From assembly GCA_963921825.1 (NCBI GenBank), contig OY997591.1, positions 20,455,515 to 20,519,514 of the forward strand: a DNA stretch of 64,000 bases, given 5' to 3'. Position numbers and translations under genes: made by a program. The DNA comes from Erodium maritimum (taxonomy: Eukaryota > Streptophyta > Magnoliopsida > Geraniales > Geraniaceae). This document shows positions 1 to 12,755 of the stretch, piece after piece (the stretch's first letter is position 1; each line of letters starts with the position of its first letter). Under the pieces are notes generated by a model. It saw nothing but the letters and a program-made list of their open reading frames with translations, was not told the origin of the DNA and did not search any database.

Positions 1-418
1 TCCATAAACTTGGTCGAACACTACTTTGGGAAAGTGTTTGTTTGTGCCTTCAAAGAATGAGGATGGGTTGCCTTATATAGGCAACCAAATAGGCCCATGT
101 GGCATTGTGGAGGTTTGGATTACCATACAATGAACTTGACGAACAACAGGTACAAGGAAATACACTGAGTGGAAAGTACATAACTTAAACTAACAAGTTA
201 CTACAAGTCGTCATCCATAACGGCTTGTACCCTAAATAGATTCTAGATGTGTTCAATCAAATCAACCTTCAGTTGCTGGTGCGATGCTCGATCCCTTAGT
301 CGGCTTGACTGCTTCAGATTATGATCGTATCCTAGTAATGGCCCTCGGTGGACGGTCCATGAAACTTGACGCCTACGGGCTTAACGCAAACTTGAGCACG
401 GTAAGTGCACTAGCCGTC
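1..418. other. unassigned sequence left of the copia LTR
   Basis: I see no convincing coding region, RNA gene or repeat boundary here. A TATA-like stretch lies near 75 (cttatatagg). The segment ends exactly where the copia LTR begins at 419. It may be host DNA or the edge of another element extending beyond the window. Confidence 0.4.
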
Positions 419-2093
419 TGTTAGTCTTAGTGCCCGTAGTTCAATCATAAATGTCCAAATGTATATATCATCGTTAGCAATAAAATTAAAGTGGCTTTGT
501 ATTACTTATGTGTTGGAGTAATATATCGATGTGTGCTATGATCTATGCCCACAATGCAAATAGATTCATAGATCGAGATAGATCGATCACACTCGATGAG
601 TCCTTAGTCAAACAAAGCTTCACTAGAGGTGACTAGTATGAAAGATGGCTCTTTATGCCTTACGTTCTGTTAGTCATTGGAATGTAATTCCAGAGTCTGA
701 TCATAGATATCATGTGGGGCATTTTATTGGGCGACCCACCCTGAATATGTGCCATAGATTGAGTCATGAACATATTTAGTGTCGTAGCTTGTCATGTATC
801 CTTAGACCAAGGAGTCTTTGTGATCATTTTGCAGTCAACAACTGAGTTTGACCTGATCCCAACGTTGTACATAACAGGGCTTCCATAATAGTCATAATTG
901 GCTGGGGGACGGGCTACATGAGTGACACGAAAGACGACTAAGGGATTTATCCATCATACTAAGGTATGGGAAAGATATCGGTTCTCGGCCGCTTGATCGA
1001 GAGTGAATGAAACAATAGCATGACCATGCACATGATACTAGGTATCATATATTCAATCATCTCACATATCAAGGAACAGTGATTGAGAATAATAAGGATG
1101 ACGACTCTATGCCTTATCTCAATCATGATATCAGAGATAAGAGGATAGTGACATAGACGACGGAAAGTTAAAATCGACATGGTCGATTCGTTATGCAGTG
1201 TTAGGAAATACTAAAGTCTCGTTAGTTGCCACTGATATAGGATCAAGTAAGATGGGATTTTACGTTGATCTATTGACATAAATAAACCTAAGGGTCACAT
1301 CGGATGATGAATCTCATTGACACATTTATGGAGAATGGCCAAAAGGGAGTTGTCTCGGGACATGACCAAAACTGAGTTTTGGGTCATGTGCCCGTAAGTG
1401 AATAGGACTTTACGGATCTAGACAAGTCTCGCAGTCTTGGGATTGATCACGTCGGATAATGTTGGACATTTCTGGTATGGAAGGCTTGGAGGCGATGAGC
1501 GCGTCACGGGACCTCGTTAGGAATGGCCACAGGCCATGTTCCAAGAGGCCCATGCAACCAAGGTCCATGGAACTAATTAATTAAGTCTTAATTAATTAGT
1601 ACTAAGTAAGCAAGACAAGGATTAAGGTGTTGGTGATTCACCACCTAACCTCATCTTGTCTAACCATACTTAGCACCATACTTGTCCTATTTACACCATG
1701 ATTGTCCTATACTATTGTTTATTATGTTGATGTGATTTAATTGGTTTAAGTCATCATTTTCTAAATATAACAAATACAAGACACAAAATAGCAAGACAAT
1801 TTCTCCCCCCTCCCTCTAGAATTTCGGCCAAGACAAGCTCTCATATCCAGTTTTGGTGTTCTTGATTCCTCATAAGAAGAACTATGTGGCTTTGATTCCA
1901 AAGTGGATACGTAGGCGTCTTGGAAACCCAAGCCAAATCATTCTTTACCCGGTGTTCTTGTTTTGGTATGAAAGTACCGATTTTTTTTCTTGTGATTCTA
2001 ATCTTTGGTAGTTGATTCATGGGTTTTAATGGTCTCCTGGTTTTATTTGTCATTCCGCTGCGAGTATGTGCTCATACCCTCCAACGAGACCCA
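419..2093 (+). repeat. copia-type 5' LTR
   Basis: It begins TGTTAGTCTTAGTGCCCG and is followed within a few bases by a tRNA-iMet type primer binding site at 2098, which places it as the 5' LTR of a plus-strand element. The first ~1.14 kb is repeated at 62857-64000 with scattered substitutions, which fixes the left boundary. The right boundary (a CA near 2092) is inferred from the distance to the primer site and may be off by about ten bases. The LTR is ~1.67 kb. The short open frames inside it are not genes. Confidence 0.85.
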
Positions 2094-2097
2094 ATAG

Positions 2098-2110
2098 TGG
2101 TATCAGAGTC
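2098..2110 (+). other. primer binding site of the copia element
   Basis: TGGTATCAGAGTC matches the complement of the 3' end of initiator methionine tRNA, the usual primer of plant LTR retrotransposons. It lies directly after the 5' LTR. Confidence 0.85.
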
Positions 2111-2405
2111 GTGCTACCTTCGGGATTCACAAGACGATTTTAGCATATTGTTTTGCTAAATTGTTTGATAACATGTTTTAAATTCTTGTTTATGGATTTA
2201 ATGCATAAAAATGATGTTTTGAAAATTATATCAAAATTTGAATTTTTGAAAAAAGTTTGATTTTTCCGGCCTCGGCAGCGGGAGTCTCGGGGAGCCAAAA
2301 TAGGGACCGAACGGGGCTCTGTTGGACGAAGCAAGGCCAATCATGACCATTGGACCGTCTATATGTCGGGCCAAACCGTTTCTTTAGTCATGACGAGTTT
2401 GGAAC
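2111..2405 (+). other. copia leader, first part
   Basis: This is non-coding sequence between the primer site and the point where the solo LTR at 2406 inserted. It resumes at 5291 after that insertion. Confidence 0.6.
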
Positions 2406-5290
2406 TGTAATAACCACTCCTGGTCAACGCCAGTCAAACCTACGAAAAACAGGAAAATTTAAAAAATTTAAGACAGACACTTAATTGAACCTAAAATGAC
2501 CCCGAGGCTCATACCGGACTTAAGATGACCCCAATATCGACCAAAGTGAGTTCCGGGGGACTCAGGGCAACTTTCTGATCAATTTGGGAAAAGTTGACTT
2601 TTCGCTGGAAAAGTCAACCGAGCGACGTTTTGGTCCATTTGAGGACCGTTTTGGATCCAAAAAGCTTAGCCGTCGTCGCAGCGGTCTTAGTTGAGCCGTT
2701 TCCTTGTAGCCTGTGAAGTTTCGTAATTTCTTGGAAAAAGTGCCCGTTCAGGGCCCGAAACGTCCGATTTTCGCGAATCTGATTGGAAAATATATAGTAG
2801 ATTTTTTTCCAAAAGGTGTGAGACCCACCTTGCCACTTGTCAAACAAGTGGTGGTGTTAGGTTTTGGGGGGAAAATGAAAGAAGAGAGATAAGGGGGGTT
2901 CGGCCAAGGTTAAACCAAAGAGGAAAAAAAATAAAAAAAGAGAAGAGAGGGTTTAGAGAGAGAAGGAGAAGAAGAAGAGAGGAGCTAGGGTTTGGAGAGG
3001 CACTATTCACGAGCTCAACCCTTGGATCGTCTCAACGTTGCAAGAATCGAACTCCCCTCGTCTTCCTCTACCGTAATCACCAAACCGATCTTCGATTTGA
3101 TTAATTTTGGAAGTTAGGGTTTGAGTAAAACTATTAGTTTAGGGTTGTAGTGAGGTTGGGGGATCGTTGGAGACGTTTTGGAGACGTTTGGGGTGAAGGG
3201 GGACGTTTTCCAGTGACCGGGAGCTTGGGAGGAGCTCCGGCCACCATGTGGGGTGGCTGGCCGGAGCTAGGGCCGGCCACCACCATGGTGGGCCGGGCCC
3301 CAAGGAGCCCTAGCCACCCACGGCCAAGCTTGTCCGGGTGGGGCCCACGTGCTCGGGTGATCGGGTTTTGTGTTCGGGTGGTTTATAACGTTCCCCGGAC
3401 CATTTATCCACAACCGAATCGAAATTTGGAATTAAAATGCGAAAGTTGTAATTATCGGGTTCAGAAAATTTAAACGTTAATTAATTGACTCGGAAGTCGG
3501 AATTCGATTCCGTCAAGTGCCTAGGAACCCTTGAATTATTCTAAGACCGTAGAAACAAAAACGGGAATTTTCGGAGCCCCGGAAGGGCGTTTCCAAAACC
3601 CGGGCAGATTCGCCATGTCGGGCGAATCGGGTTTTTCCGAGTCCATTATCGACAATGTCGAGTAATTGGGAAGTTTGGGAGTGATCGACATTGTCGGGGT
3701 TACATTTGGGCGTCAAGTTTATTGAATTTCAGTTTATTCTTGCGAGTTTAAAAGTGCCTTAAAATTGTGTTCTTTTAGATCGTGCTGCAAACCGAGGGAA
3801 AGGAAAGCTAGGCGAGTGACTGAGATCACGCCGGAGCTTGTTGGTTAGCTTTTGGAGAACATACACGAGGTAGGGAAAGGTAGCCGGATCTTGTCCCTGA
3901 CTAGGGAAAGTTAACAGTAGAATTGCATGTGACACCGGGGTGTCGTGGGTTAAGTAGGTTATCGAATATTAGAAAGGCATGATACGGGAACGTAGCAAAC
4001 CTTAGAAATGCATGTGATACTTAGTAGTGTCGTAGGAGCAGAGAACTTAGCGATATTAGAATTACTGGAGGCATATGACCATGCCCGGAGGTTGATTGTT
4101 TAATTTATGTCTTGGGTGGCCATGAGAGCCCGTGTTTTATTGTTGGTGTCTTGGGTGGCCATGAGAGCCCGTACCTTACTATTGTGTCTTGGGTGGCCAT
4201 GAGAGCCCGTGTTTTACTGTTGGGATGTCTTGGGAGGCCGTGAGTGCCCGTGGGGTTGTTGAGCCCGTGAGTTATTGTTGGTGTGTCTTGGGAGGCCATG
4301 AGGGACCGTGGGGTTGTTGAACCCGTGTTTTTACCGTTGGAGTCTTGAGTGGTCATGAGTGCATGTGGAGTGTTGAACTGGTCTTGTTACTGTTTGTTGA
4401 ACCTTGCTTGTGATTGTGATTGTGAGTGCCCGAGGTTAGTGACCCGACTTCGTGTCGGGAAGTGGTGTGGAATTTGGCTGGCTTACCCGAGTTCGAGTCT
4501 CGGTAAGTTGCGAGCGTTCTTTGGCTAGCCTGACCCGAGTTCGAGTCTCGGCAGGTTGTGAGCGTTTTTAGGCGATGAGAGGGCAGCTCCCCTTCCGACT
4601 AGCTATCGGAAAAGTAGCTCGGTTTATCGCCAACAGGTCGACCGCCTGGAGCCTGACAGGGATCGGCAAAGCGCGTGGGGCAGGCTAGAGCCCAGCCGGT
4701 TAGCAACCGGCACTGAGCAGCTGACAGGAATGCGATCCTTTGTGATCTTGTTTGGTGTGCGATCCTTTGTGATCTTGTTTGGTGTTGCGTAGTATTCTGT
4801 CGTGTCTTTGGAGGAGGTCGTCGATAGTTGTGTCGGGTTTACATTACGAGTCCGAGTGTTGAGTTTGTTGAGGAAGGTAACGGGTTGTGTGTCAGTTGAG
4901 TACTTGAGTTTGGGGATTGTAGTCCCGGTGTTGGGTTTGGTTTTGGTGTTACCGGCATTGTCTGCTAAGTATGTCGTAGTCAGTCTGTTATCCGTGGTGG
5001 TGAGCGAACGCTCACCCCTAGCTGCTTTTCCTACAGGTACTGATCACAGGACGGACTAGGTGAGCTCTCGAAGCTTGAGGAGCTAGGAGCGGGGTCCGGG
5101 TTTTATCTTTTGAGTCCAATGACGGATACCATGTACCTTGTCCATTTGTTGGGACGTTTTTGAGTTGTAAATATTATTTTGATTAACTAAGTGGTGATTT
5201 CAAAGTGTTTGTTCAAAACAGGTTTCAAGTGTTTTATTATTTTTAAATGTTCCCGTCCCGAGTTCGGTTTACTGAAATTGGGGCGTGACA
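2406..5290 (+). mobile_element. solo LTR A of a Tekay-like gypsy family
   Basis: It starts TGTAATAACCACTCC and ends GGGGCGTGACA, with the flanking 5-mers ggaac and agaac (a target duplication with one mismatch). It has no internal domain, primer site or second LTR, so it is a solo LTR of 2,885 bp. Orientation follows from the related gypsy 3' LTR at 58381-59312, which abuts a polypurine tract. It is similar end to end to the LTRs at 10396 and 39576. The long frames inside, such as 3150-3473, are not supported as genes. Confidence 0.9.
4105..4360 (+). repeat. minisatellite inside solo LTR A
   Basis: About six imperfect units carry the core gtcttgggtggccatgag. The first three are ~39 bp; later ones are ~58 bp with an added gttgttgaacccgtg segment. 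The same array, with other copy numbers, lies at the equivalent place in the four other solo LTRs of this window. Confidence 0.85.
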
Positions 5291-6510
5291 AGAACCGTCT
5301 TGACGAACTCAAAAATCAAATGTTCAGAAGTTTCAATTTTGATTGGATTTGATAAACTGAACTTCAAAAAATTTCGAAACTTGGCTATTAATTAAAACTA
5401 CATGTCACATGATATTTGATAACATGCTTGTTTGTTAACACGATGTGTGATGTGATGTTGGCATATTGTACATAATAGCCCCGAGCTCGATTTAATTATT
5501 TATCACTTTTCACGGCCTACAAGCCGTTAGAGTTAGTGTGTAATTATTATTTTTGTGAGGCGTGGTCGTCGTACCACTTATATGTAATATTTATTAATTC
5601 TCGACTTACAAATCGTGTATTAAATTGTAATCTTTTGCTCGAGACGAAGAAAGGGCGAATAGGTCAATTGGTGGCTTTTCAGGTGTTGACATCGGCTTGG
5701 AGTTGGTGGAGCTCAAAAAGCTAGTGGGAGTTAGTTTAAGGGGCTATTATGTGCAAATTTATCGCTTTATGCTTGGTTTAGATTTTGCATGATTAATTCT
5801 ATGTGTTTTAGAATTGCATGCTTAACTTTAATTACCGAGCATATCACCTCACATGTAAAGATAAAATTGGATTTTTAGTATTGTTTTTGAGCCCTTAGAA
5901 TCGTCATTGCATTGGATGTAGTTGAGATGTTCGAAGGAAGAATTACATTGGATGTAATTGGAGGCATCATTACATTTGGAATGTAGTTGATGTGCTGATT
6001 GCATCTACGATGTGCCAAAGTTTTAAACACAACCAGACAAGTAAAAACGGGTCATGCCAGATAACTCCCAAATTCTCAACAACTTACTACCTCCTCGTCA
6101 TATGGGTGTCGTGCGCCTTAGCGGAGCATCCATGGGAATGCGAGGTAATAAGTATGGACGACATATGTGGGTGTCGTGCGCCTTAGCGGAGCACCTGCAT
6201 AGTGACGAGTTATAGTTGAAAATTGGTGGACCCGGCTACGATTTTTAGCCGGGGTTGAGCTAGGGTATCAGATAGGGTAAGCCTTGTACTTAAGTACATA
6301 CCCTAGACAAGAGTCACATTGGATGTGATTGGACGGGGTCCTGCCTACATAGCTTGATTGAGTGGTGAGCCTTCGTTCAACTTGATCGAGTAAATCAGGG
6401 ATCTTGATTCTAGATTCTAAAGTTTTAGAATCGATTGGTAGATGTTTAAGCTTGATATTTAGAAAATTTGATTAGTTTACTAATTAAATTTTATCTGTCG
6501 TGTGGATCAA
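5291..6510 (+). other. copia leader, second part
   Basis: Untranslated leader continues from 2405. It includes two copies of a ~29-base direct repeat, starting gggtgtcgtgcgcc, near 6102 and 6170. The first supported start codon of gag follows at 6511. Confidence 0.55.
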
Positions 6511-6960
6511 ATGGCAAAAGTAAACAGTAGTTTGTTACTAAAAACCATGATTGACGGGGTCAAGCTTAATGGGACAAACTATTTGGACTGGTATAGAAAT
6601 TTGAGGATGAACCTTAAGTATAAATGCAAATAAAATGACCTTGATGGACTAGGTCTTAAGATAGAATCAGGGATGACAACAGATAGGGTTCTGCGATCCC
6701 TTCCTCGTGCGTATGTTAAGTTCACCATGAACTATCACATCCACGATATGGATATGACCATATCAGAGTTACATGGCGTGTTTGTAACTGCTAGGAAGAA
6801 TATCAGGGATCTGGGATCCAAAGATATTCTGATGGTCAGAAAGGGATCCAGTTTCAATAAGGAAACTAGTAGTGGCAAGGGCAAGGCCCCTACGTACTTG
6901 GCATGAAAGATGATACAATTGATCGCTCCTAACCCTCCTAGGACCGGGGGTCCTTAAGAA
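6511..6960 (+). pseudogene. copia gag remnant
   Basis: An ATG at 6511 opens a frame with residues LNGTNYLDWYRNLRMNL, the conserved start of many plant copia gag proteins. It stops at TAA 6631. A second frame from 6673 to 6906 carries the rest of the gag helical domain (LRSLPRAYVKFTMNYHIHD). A degenerate zinc knuckle (CFYCQKP...) follows near 6985. The coat protein is therefore split by stop codons and small deletions and should be non-functional. Confidence 0.75.
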
Positions 6961-8075
6961 AGGCTAAGGAAGATAAGATTGTTTGCTTCTACTGCCAGAA
7001 GCCTTGTCAACGAAAAGGGATTGCGGGAAAAACCAAGATGATCTGAAAAAGGGCAGTGGGATTGTGCCTTCATCATGTATTAACTTTATATAGCTACCTC
7101 TTTCTACTTCCAATGATTCATGGGTATTGGATACCGGAGCTGAATCTCACATATGCACTAACGTGCAGTGACTGGAAGGTAGGAGAGGCTTGGAGAAGAA
7201 TAGAATGGACCTCAGAGTGGACAATAGATGAGGGCTATAGTGACTGATGTAGGATCCATGAGTCTTCGTTAGCCAAGATGCCTTGTTGTGTACTAAACAA
7301 TGTATATTTCATATCTAATTTTAATAGGCATTATATCCATATCCGTGTTAGACACGAAGGATATAATGTTGATATTGGAAAGTGGATTTTCAATATTGTA
7401 TGTGATGATATGTTTTATGTTTGTAAAAAATTTGGCTCGAGGATTGTACATATGGGTAACAATGCCTCAAGATCTATTTATAAAGTTAATGCCAAAAGGT
7501 CTAAATCAGATAATTTAGATCAGACTATGTTAAGGCACTGTCACTTAGACCACATAAACAAGAAACGCATATAAGCACCTCAGAGGTACAAACTTTTAAG
7601 TTCATTCGAATTTCATTTGAATAATAGGTGCAAGACTTGTTTGATGGACAAAATGACTAAAGCGCCCTTCATCGATCGCGGTGAAAGGGCGGGTGAATTA
7701 TTGGGGCTGATACACTCGGATGTGTGTAGACAAATAAGTTCGCTTTCCCGGAGGGGTTTTATTTACTTTATCACATTTACTGATAATTACAGTAAATATG
7801 GTTATGTCAACTCGATGAGACATAAGTTTAAAACTTTTGATAAATTCAAAGAATTTAAGACTAAAGTAGAAAACCAGCTCGAAAAAGGTATTAAGGCACT
7901 TCGATTGGATCGAGGTGGAAAATACTTGACCATAGAGTTTTTAGATCATTTAAAAGAGAATGAGATCCTTTTGTAATGGACTCCTCCCAAGAACTATAGT
8001 TGAAAGGTGTAGTCGAACGGAGAATCGGACATTGTTATACAATGGTCAGTTCCACGATCAGTTTGACTGATCTCC
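6960..8075 (+). pseudogene. copia protease and integrase remnant
   Basis: The protease active site is recognisable as WVLDTGAESHICTN near 7120, broken by frame changes. The pre-integrase domain (7278-7574) ends in HCHLDHINKKRI. The integrase zinc-binding and core follow at 7617-7976 with NNRCKTCLMDKM and FITFTDNYSKYGYV, containing the first catalytic aspartates. After a TAA at 7974 the core continues (PPKNY, then a degenerate ERRNRT block) until the gypsy LTR at 8076. Normal order for copia pol; several stops make it inactive. Confidence 0.8.
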
Positions 8076-8576
8076 TGTAAGAACCGCCCTCGGTCGATCC
8101 CGGTCGAACCGGAGGTTTTCGGCGAAAGTTGACTTTTTACCGGAAAAGTCAACCGATGACTCCGGGAGTCATTCGGGACCTTTATGGGGCCCAAAAAGCT
8201 TAGACGTCGTTACAGTTAGCTTAGTTGTGTCGTTTCCATTCGAAAAAGGGTCTTCGCGGAAAAAGTCAAATTTGGTCAAACGGGGGCTCGAATCGGATTA
8301 TTTTTATCGAATAAAATAAGTGGGCTGAGATTATTTTAATTGGAAATGACCTCATTTGGAAACTTGGCATTATTTAATTAAAAGGGAGAAAAGAGATGGG
8401 AAAAGACCCTTGTGCCCTTGCTTTTTCCCAAAAATGTGAAACAAGACAAAAAGGGCTTTATGGTTTTTCCACTTTAGGTTAAAGAGCAATTGAGACACAA
8501 ATTTCAGCTCATTCTCACCATTGTGGCCGAACATCCAGAGAGAGAAAAGAGCTTGGAGACCTCCATTATTGCTCAA

Positions 8577-8649
8577 AGAAGAAGAAGAAGAAGAAGAAGA
8601 AGAAGAAGAAGAAGAAGAAGAAGAAGAAGAAGAAGAAGAAGAAGAAGAA
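8577..8649 (+). repeat. (GAA)n microsatellite, about 24 units
   Basis: This is a nearly pure GAA/AAG run inside the gypsy LTR. It produces artefactual poly-Glu, poly-Arg and poly-Ser frames on the two strands; none is a gene. Confidence 0.95.
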
Positions 8650-9959
8650 AGCTCATCCAAGCTCCATTTCTCCATCGAAATTCCATTTTTCTTCCATATT
8701 CCTTCTCCTCTCTTCATTCCTACGGAGGAACTCTTTTATTTTCTTTTTTGAGCAACTAAAATCTGTGGGTCTTGGATAAATCAACTTGTTTTGGAGTGGG
8801 TGTGGTTGGAAACAAGAAAACAAGGTTGGATTTGTAAGGAGATGCAAAGAAAACGTTGGAATTGAAGATGGGAGTTGAAACCCTAACTTGGAGATTTGGG
8901 GAAAATGTAAAATTGGGACTACTATTAAGGGGCTTTTGATGAAACTTGTTGGATTAAGGACCTAAAACACATTTGGACGAATTTGGAGAAAAAGGAAAAT
9001 TTTCCGGCGACCGGAGGCTCGCCGGAGCGTCGGCCGGCCGCCGGAGGATCGGCCACGGGTGCCAAAATTTGGGAACACGTGCTAGGCACCTCGGGAACCA
9101 TGCCTCGGGATCCGTTCTTGGGGATTCGTGCCTCGGGGCCGTGCACCGGGAACCGTGCACTCGGGGATCGGGTGTTCGAGGCCGGTTGTTCATGAATTTC
9201 GTGCTTAAAACCGTTTAAATTGAAAAAAGGCGAATTGTTGGTCTAATTTCGAGTTTCGTCACTTTAAATCAATGTTGGACTCGTTATTAATTTATCGTGT
9301 TCCTTGTTAATTTAGAGTCCGGCTTCGTCCACGGAAGAGGAGGAAGCTAGCCAGGACGTCAGCTGCTAGGAGTAATTAAGCGTTGGAGAATTCAAGGTAG
9401 GGAAGAGTAGTAAACTCCACCTTTAATTTAAAGAATGTTAATAGTATTCCTATAGGATAATAATAACCGGAAAGGTCTTAGTATGCATATAGGATGTGAT
9501 TCACTAGAATAATCGCTTTCAATTATGTTAATAGCTGGAAGAGTCTTAGTATGCATATAGGATGTGATTCACTAGTTTAATCGCTTTCAATTCTTGGGAA
9601 ATTGTCGTGCTGGTAGAATGGCCATGACGAGCCTTATGATTGATTGTGATTGTGTTCAGTTGTCTCAAATGCCTATGCATGTTTCATTCTTTGGATAATA
9701 CAAGAGTCATACTAAACTAGATGAATTGTGATGATTGTAATGTGAATAGTTGATCCGTGTTACGATTGATTGAGTGAATGTTTGAATGTGATTATGTGAT
9801 TGAGCCTTGTGGTATGATCGGGTGAGTGATAGACCGATGGGACATGTTTGGTAAGTCATGTCGGTAAGCTTGGTTGATAATATGAGTTCTATGTGGCGTG
9901 TTGTGGTAAGATTGTTGGGCTTGGTAAGCCGTGGTTGAACTATGACATTATGATGCGTG

Positions 9960-10390
9960 TTATTCTCTTGATGTGTGTTCCAAGAGGAGTTATGTTTAAG
10001 GTGTGGTACCTACACCGAGGGGAATGCCGGTGTAGGGTAGTACCTAGGCCGACGGGTTGTGTTTTGGCACGAGGTGTCGTATTTGTACCCCGAGGGAATT
10101 CTGGGAAGACCGATGAGCATTCCGGTATAGTGTTTACCCCGATGTGTGTTCCGGGAAGACCGATGAGCATTCCGGTATTTGTACTATGTGTTTGCCCCGA
10201 TGTGGGTGTTCCGGGAAGACCTAGGCCGAGGGATATTCCGGCATGGTATATTGTTGTCTCACTCCGATGCTGCGTGTTCCGGAGAGACTTGCTTCACCCC
10301 GATGATATGTGTTCCTTGTGGGAACATTTCCGGGAGCCCCGAGGATATGTGTCCCATCGTGACCGATGGGCATTCCGGTAAGATGTGTTG
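9960..10390 (+). repeat. degenerate tandem repeats in the gypsy LTR
   Basis: Motifs such as gaccgatgagcattccggta and ccgggaagacc recur at irregular 40-90 base spacing. Related repeats (accctacaccggaataccccctcg) occur in the minus-strand LTR at 58950-59260, which supports one LTR family. Confidence 0.7.
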
Positions 10391-12039
10391 GTTTGTGTAA
10401 GAACCACTCCCGGTCAACGCTAGTCAAATCGGCGAAAAACAAGAAAATTTAAAATTTTCGGACATACACTTAAATGAACCTAAATTTGACCCCGAGGGTC
10501 ATACTAGACTTAATTTGACCCCGATATCGACCAAAGTGAGTTCTGGGGGACTCAGGGCAACTTTCTGGCCAATTTGGGAAAGGTTGACTTTTTGCTGGAA
10601 AAGTCAACCGAGCAACGTTTTGGTCCGTTCGAGGTCCGTTTTGGATCCAAAAAGCTTAGCCGTCGTCACAGCGGTCTTAGTTGAGCCGTTTTCTTGTAGC
10701 CCGTGAAGTTTCGTAATTTCTTGGAAAAAGTGCCTGTTCGGGGCCCGAGACGGCCGAATTTCGCGAATCTGACTAAAAACATGTAGGAAATATTTTCCAA
10801 AAAGGTGTGGGACCCACTTGCCACATGTCACCAATGTGGTGGTGTTAGGTTTATTGGACAAAACAAGAGAAGACTACATTAGTGTTAGTATTGTAATTAA
10901 GTATTAGTTGGTGTTTTAAAAACAAAACAAAAGGGAAAGCAAATACAAGTGTTCGGCCATAACACCAAAAAATGAGTTTTTGGAGAGAGAAAGTAGATAG
11001 AAGGAAGAGAGAAGGAGAGAAAAGAGAAGGGAGTGTTTGGAGTTTGGTGATTTCCCGTCGATCAAACCGGTGGATCGTCTCAACGATAAAAGAATCGAGC
11101 TCACATCGACATTCTCTACGGTGAGCACCTAACCGATTTTCGTTTTGTTAAGTTTGAAAGTTAGGGTTTGGGTTAAAACTAGTAGTTTGTGGATGTGTTG
11201 AGGTGTGGGGTTCGTTGGAGACGTTTTGGAGCGAAGTTGGAACGTTTTCCGGTGACCGGAGGCTCGGGGGAGCTCCGGCCACCGTGTAGGGTGGCTGGCC
11301 GGAGCTAGGACCGGCCACCACCATGGTGGGCCGGCCCAAAACCAGCCATAATACCCACGGCCAAGGATGGCCGGGTGGGGCCCACATGTTCGGGTATCGG
11401 GTTTTCGTGTTCGGGTGGTTTAGGACGATCCCCAAGTCGTTAATCCACACCCGGATCGAAATTTGGAATTAAATTATAAAAGTTGTAATTGACGGGTCGG
11501 ATGATCCCTAGTCCGGATCGAGATTCGTCGGGTCGGGCGAAACGGGCTTTTCCGGGCCCGTTATTGACAATGTCGTGTAATTGGGAAGTTTGGGAGTGAG
11601 CGACATTGTCGGGGTTGAGTTTGGGCGTCAAATTCATTAAAATTCAGCTTTGTCTGCAAACTTAAAAAGTGTTTAATTGTAATCTTGTTAGATCGTGCCG
11701 AGGACCGCGGAAGGGGAAAGCTAGGCGAGTGATCTCCAGCACGCCGGAGCTTGGGCGTGGACTTTTGGGAAAGCGTTACGAGGTAGGGAAAAGTAGCCGG
11801 ATCTCGGCCCTGACTAGGGAAAGTTAACAGTAGAAATGCATGTGACACTTGGGTGTCGTGGGTTAAGTAAGTTTATCGAATAATAGAAAGGCAGGCGACA
11901 CCGGGTGGTATCGTATGATACTGGAACGTATCGAACAATAGAAATTCATGTGACACTTAGTAGTGTCGTAGGAACAATGAACTTTCGATATTAGAATTAC
12001 TGGAGGCATTTTGTTATACCCGGAGGTTGATTGTTTAGT

Positions 12040-12470
12040 TTGTGTCTTGGGTGGCCATGAGGGCCCGTACTTTAGTGTTTGTGTCTTGGGTGGCCATGAG
12101 AGCCCGTACTTTACTGGTTGTGTCTTGGGTGGCCATGAGAGCTCGTACTTTACTGGTTGTGTCTTGGGTGGCCATGAGAGCCTGTACTTTACTGGTTGTG
12201 TCTTGGGTGGCCATGAGAACCCATACTTTACTGGTTGTGTCTTGGGTGGCCATGAGAACCCGTACTTTAATGTTTGTGTCTTGGGTGGCCATGAGAGCCT
12301 GTGTTTTACCGTTGGTGTCTTGGGTGGCCATGAGTGCCCGTGGGGTTGTTGAGAGCCCGTGTTTTACCGTTGGTGTCTTGGGTGGCCATGGGTGCCCGTG
12401 GGGTTGTTGAACCCGTGTTTTATTGTTGGTGTCTTGGGTGGCGATGAGTGCTTGTGGAGTGTTAAGCCGG
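12040..12470 (+). repeat. 39-bp minisatellite in solo LTR B
   Basis: About eight units of 39 bp with core gtgtcttgggtggccatgag, followed by longer variant units. Because 39 is a multiple of three, the array stays open in several frames and yields repeated peptides (CVLGGHE...). I treat those as by-products, not proteins. Confidence 0.9.
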
Positions 12471-12534
12471 TGTTGTTGCTGCTGTTGAACTTTGCTTGTG
12501 ATTGTGATTGTGGTTACCTGGGGTTGGTGAGTGT

Positions 12535-12755
12535 GACAGGTCGACAGCCTGATCCGATTTTGTGTCGGGAAAAGTGCAACAGGTCGACCGCCTGATCCAA
12601 TTGTCGCGTTGGGAAAAGGGCAATAGGTCGACAGCCTATCCGATTGGGGTCGGGAAAAGTGCGACAGGTCGACAGACGGATCCAACCGTCGCGTTGGGAA
12701 AAGTGCTACAGGTCGGCCGCCTGATCCAACCGTCGCGTTGGGAAAAGGGCAGGGG
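12535..12755 (+). repeat. second tandem array in solo LTR B
   Basis: Five imperfect units of ~40-45 bp with core caggtcgacagcctgatcc and a gttgggaaaag tail. The corresponding position in the other LTR copies holds different arrays (41826-42115, 32060-32230, 24380-24545). Confidence 0.85.

Noticed and set aside
4105..4360. CRISPR-like appearance of evenly spaced repeats
   Set aside because: The units are contiguous tandem repeats without unique spacers, inside a plant LTR.
8370..8759. Open frames with poly-Ser, poly-Arg or poly-Glu runs
   Set aside because: They come from the (GAA)n microsatellite inside a gypsy LTR and have no conserved sequence outside it.
9893..10381. 162-codon frame with Cys- and Arg-rich repeats
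   Set aside because: It lies in the degenerate tandem repeats of the gypsy LTR.
12011..12685. Long frames with repeated peptides (CVLGGHE..., ATQDT...)
   Set aside because: The 39-bp minisatellite keeps frames open on both strands; they lie in a non-coding LTR and recur in decayed form in the other copies.
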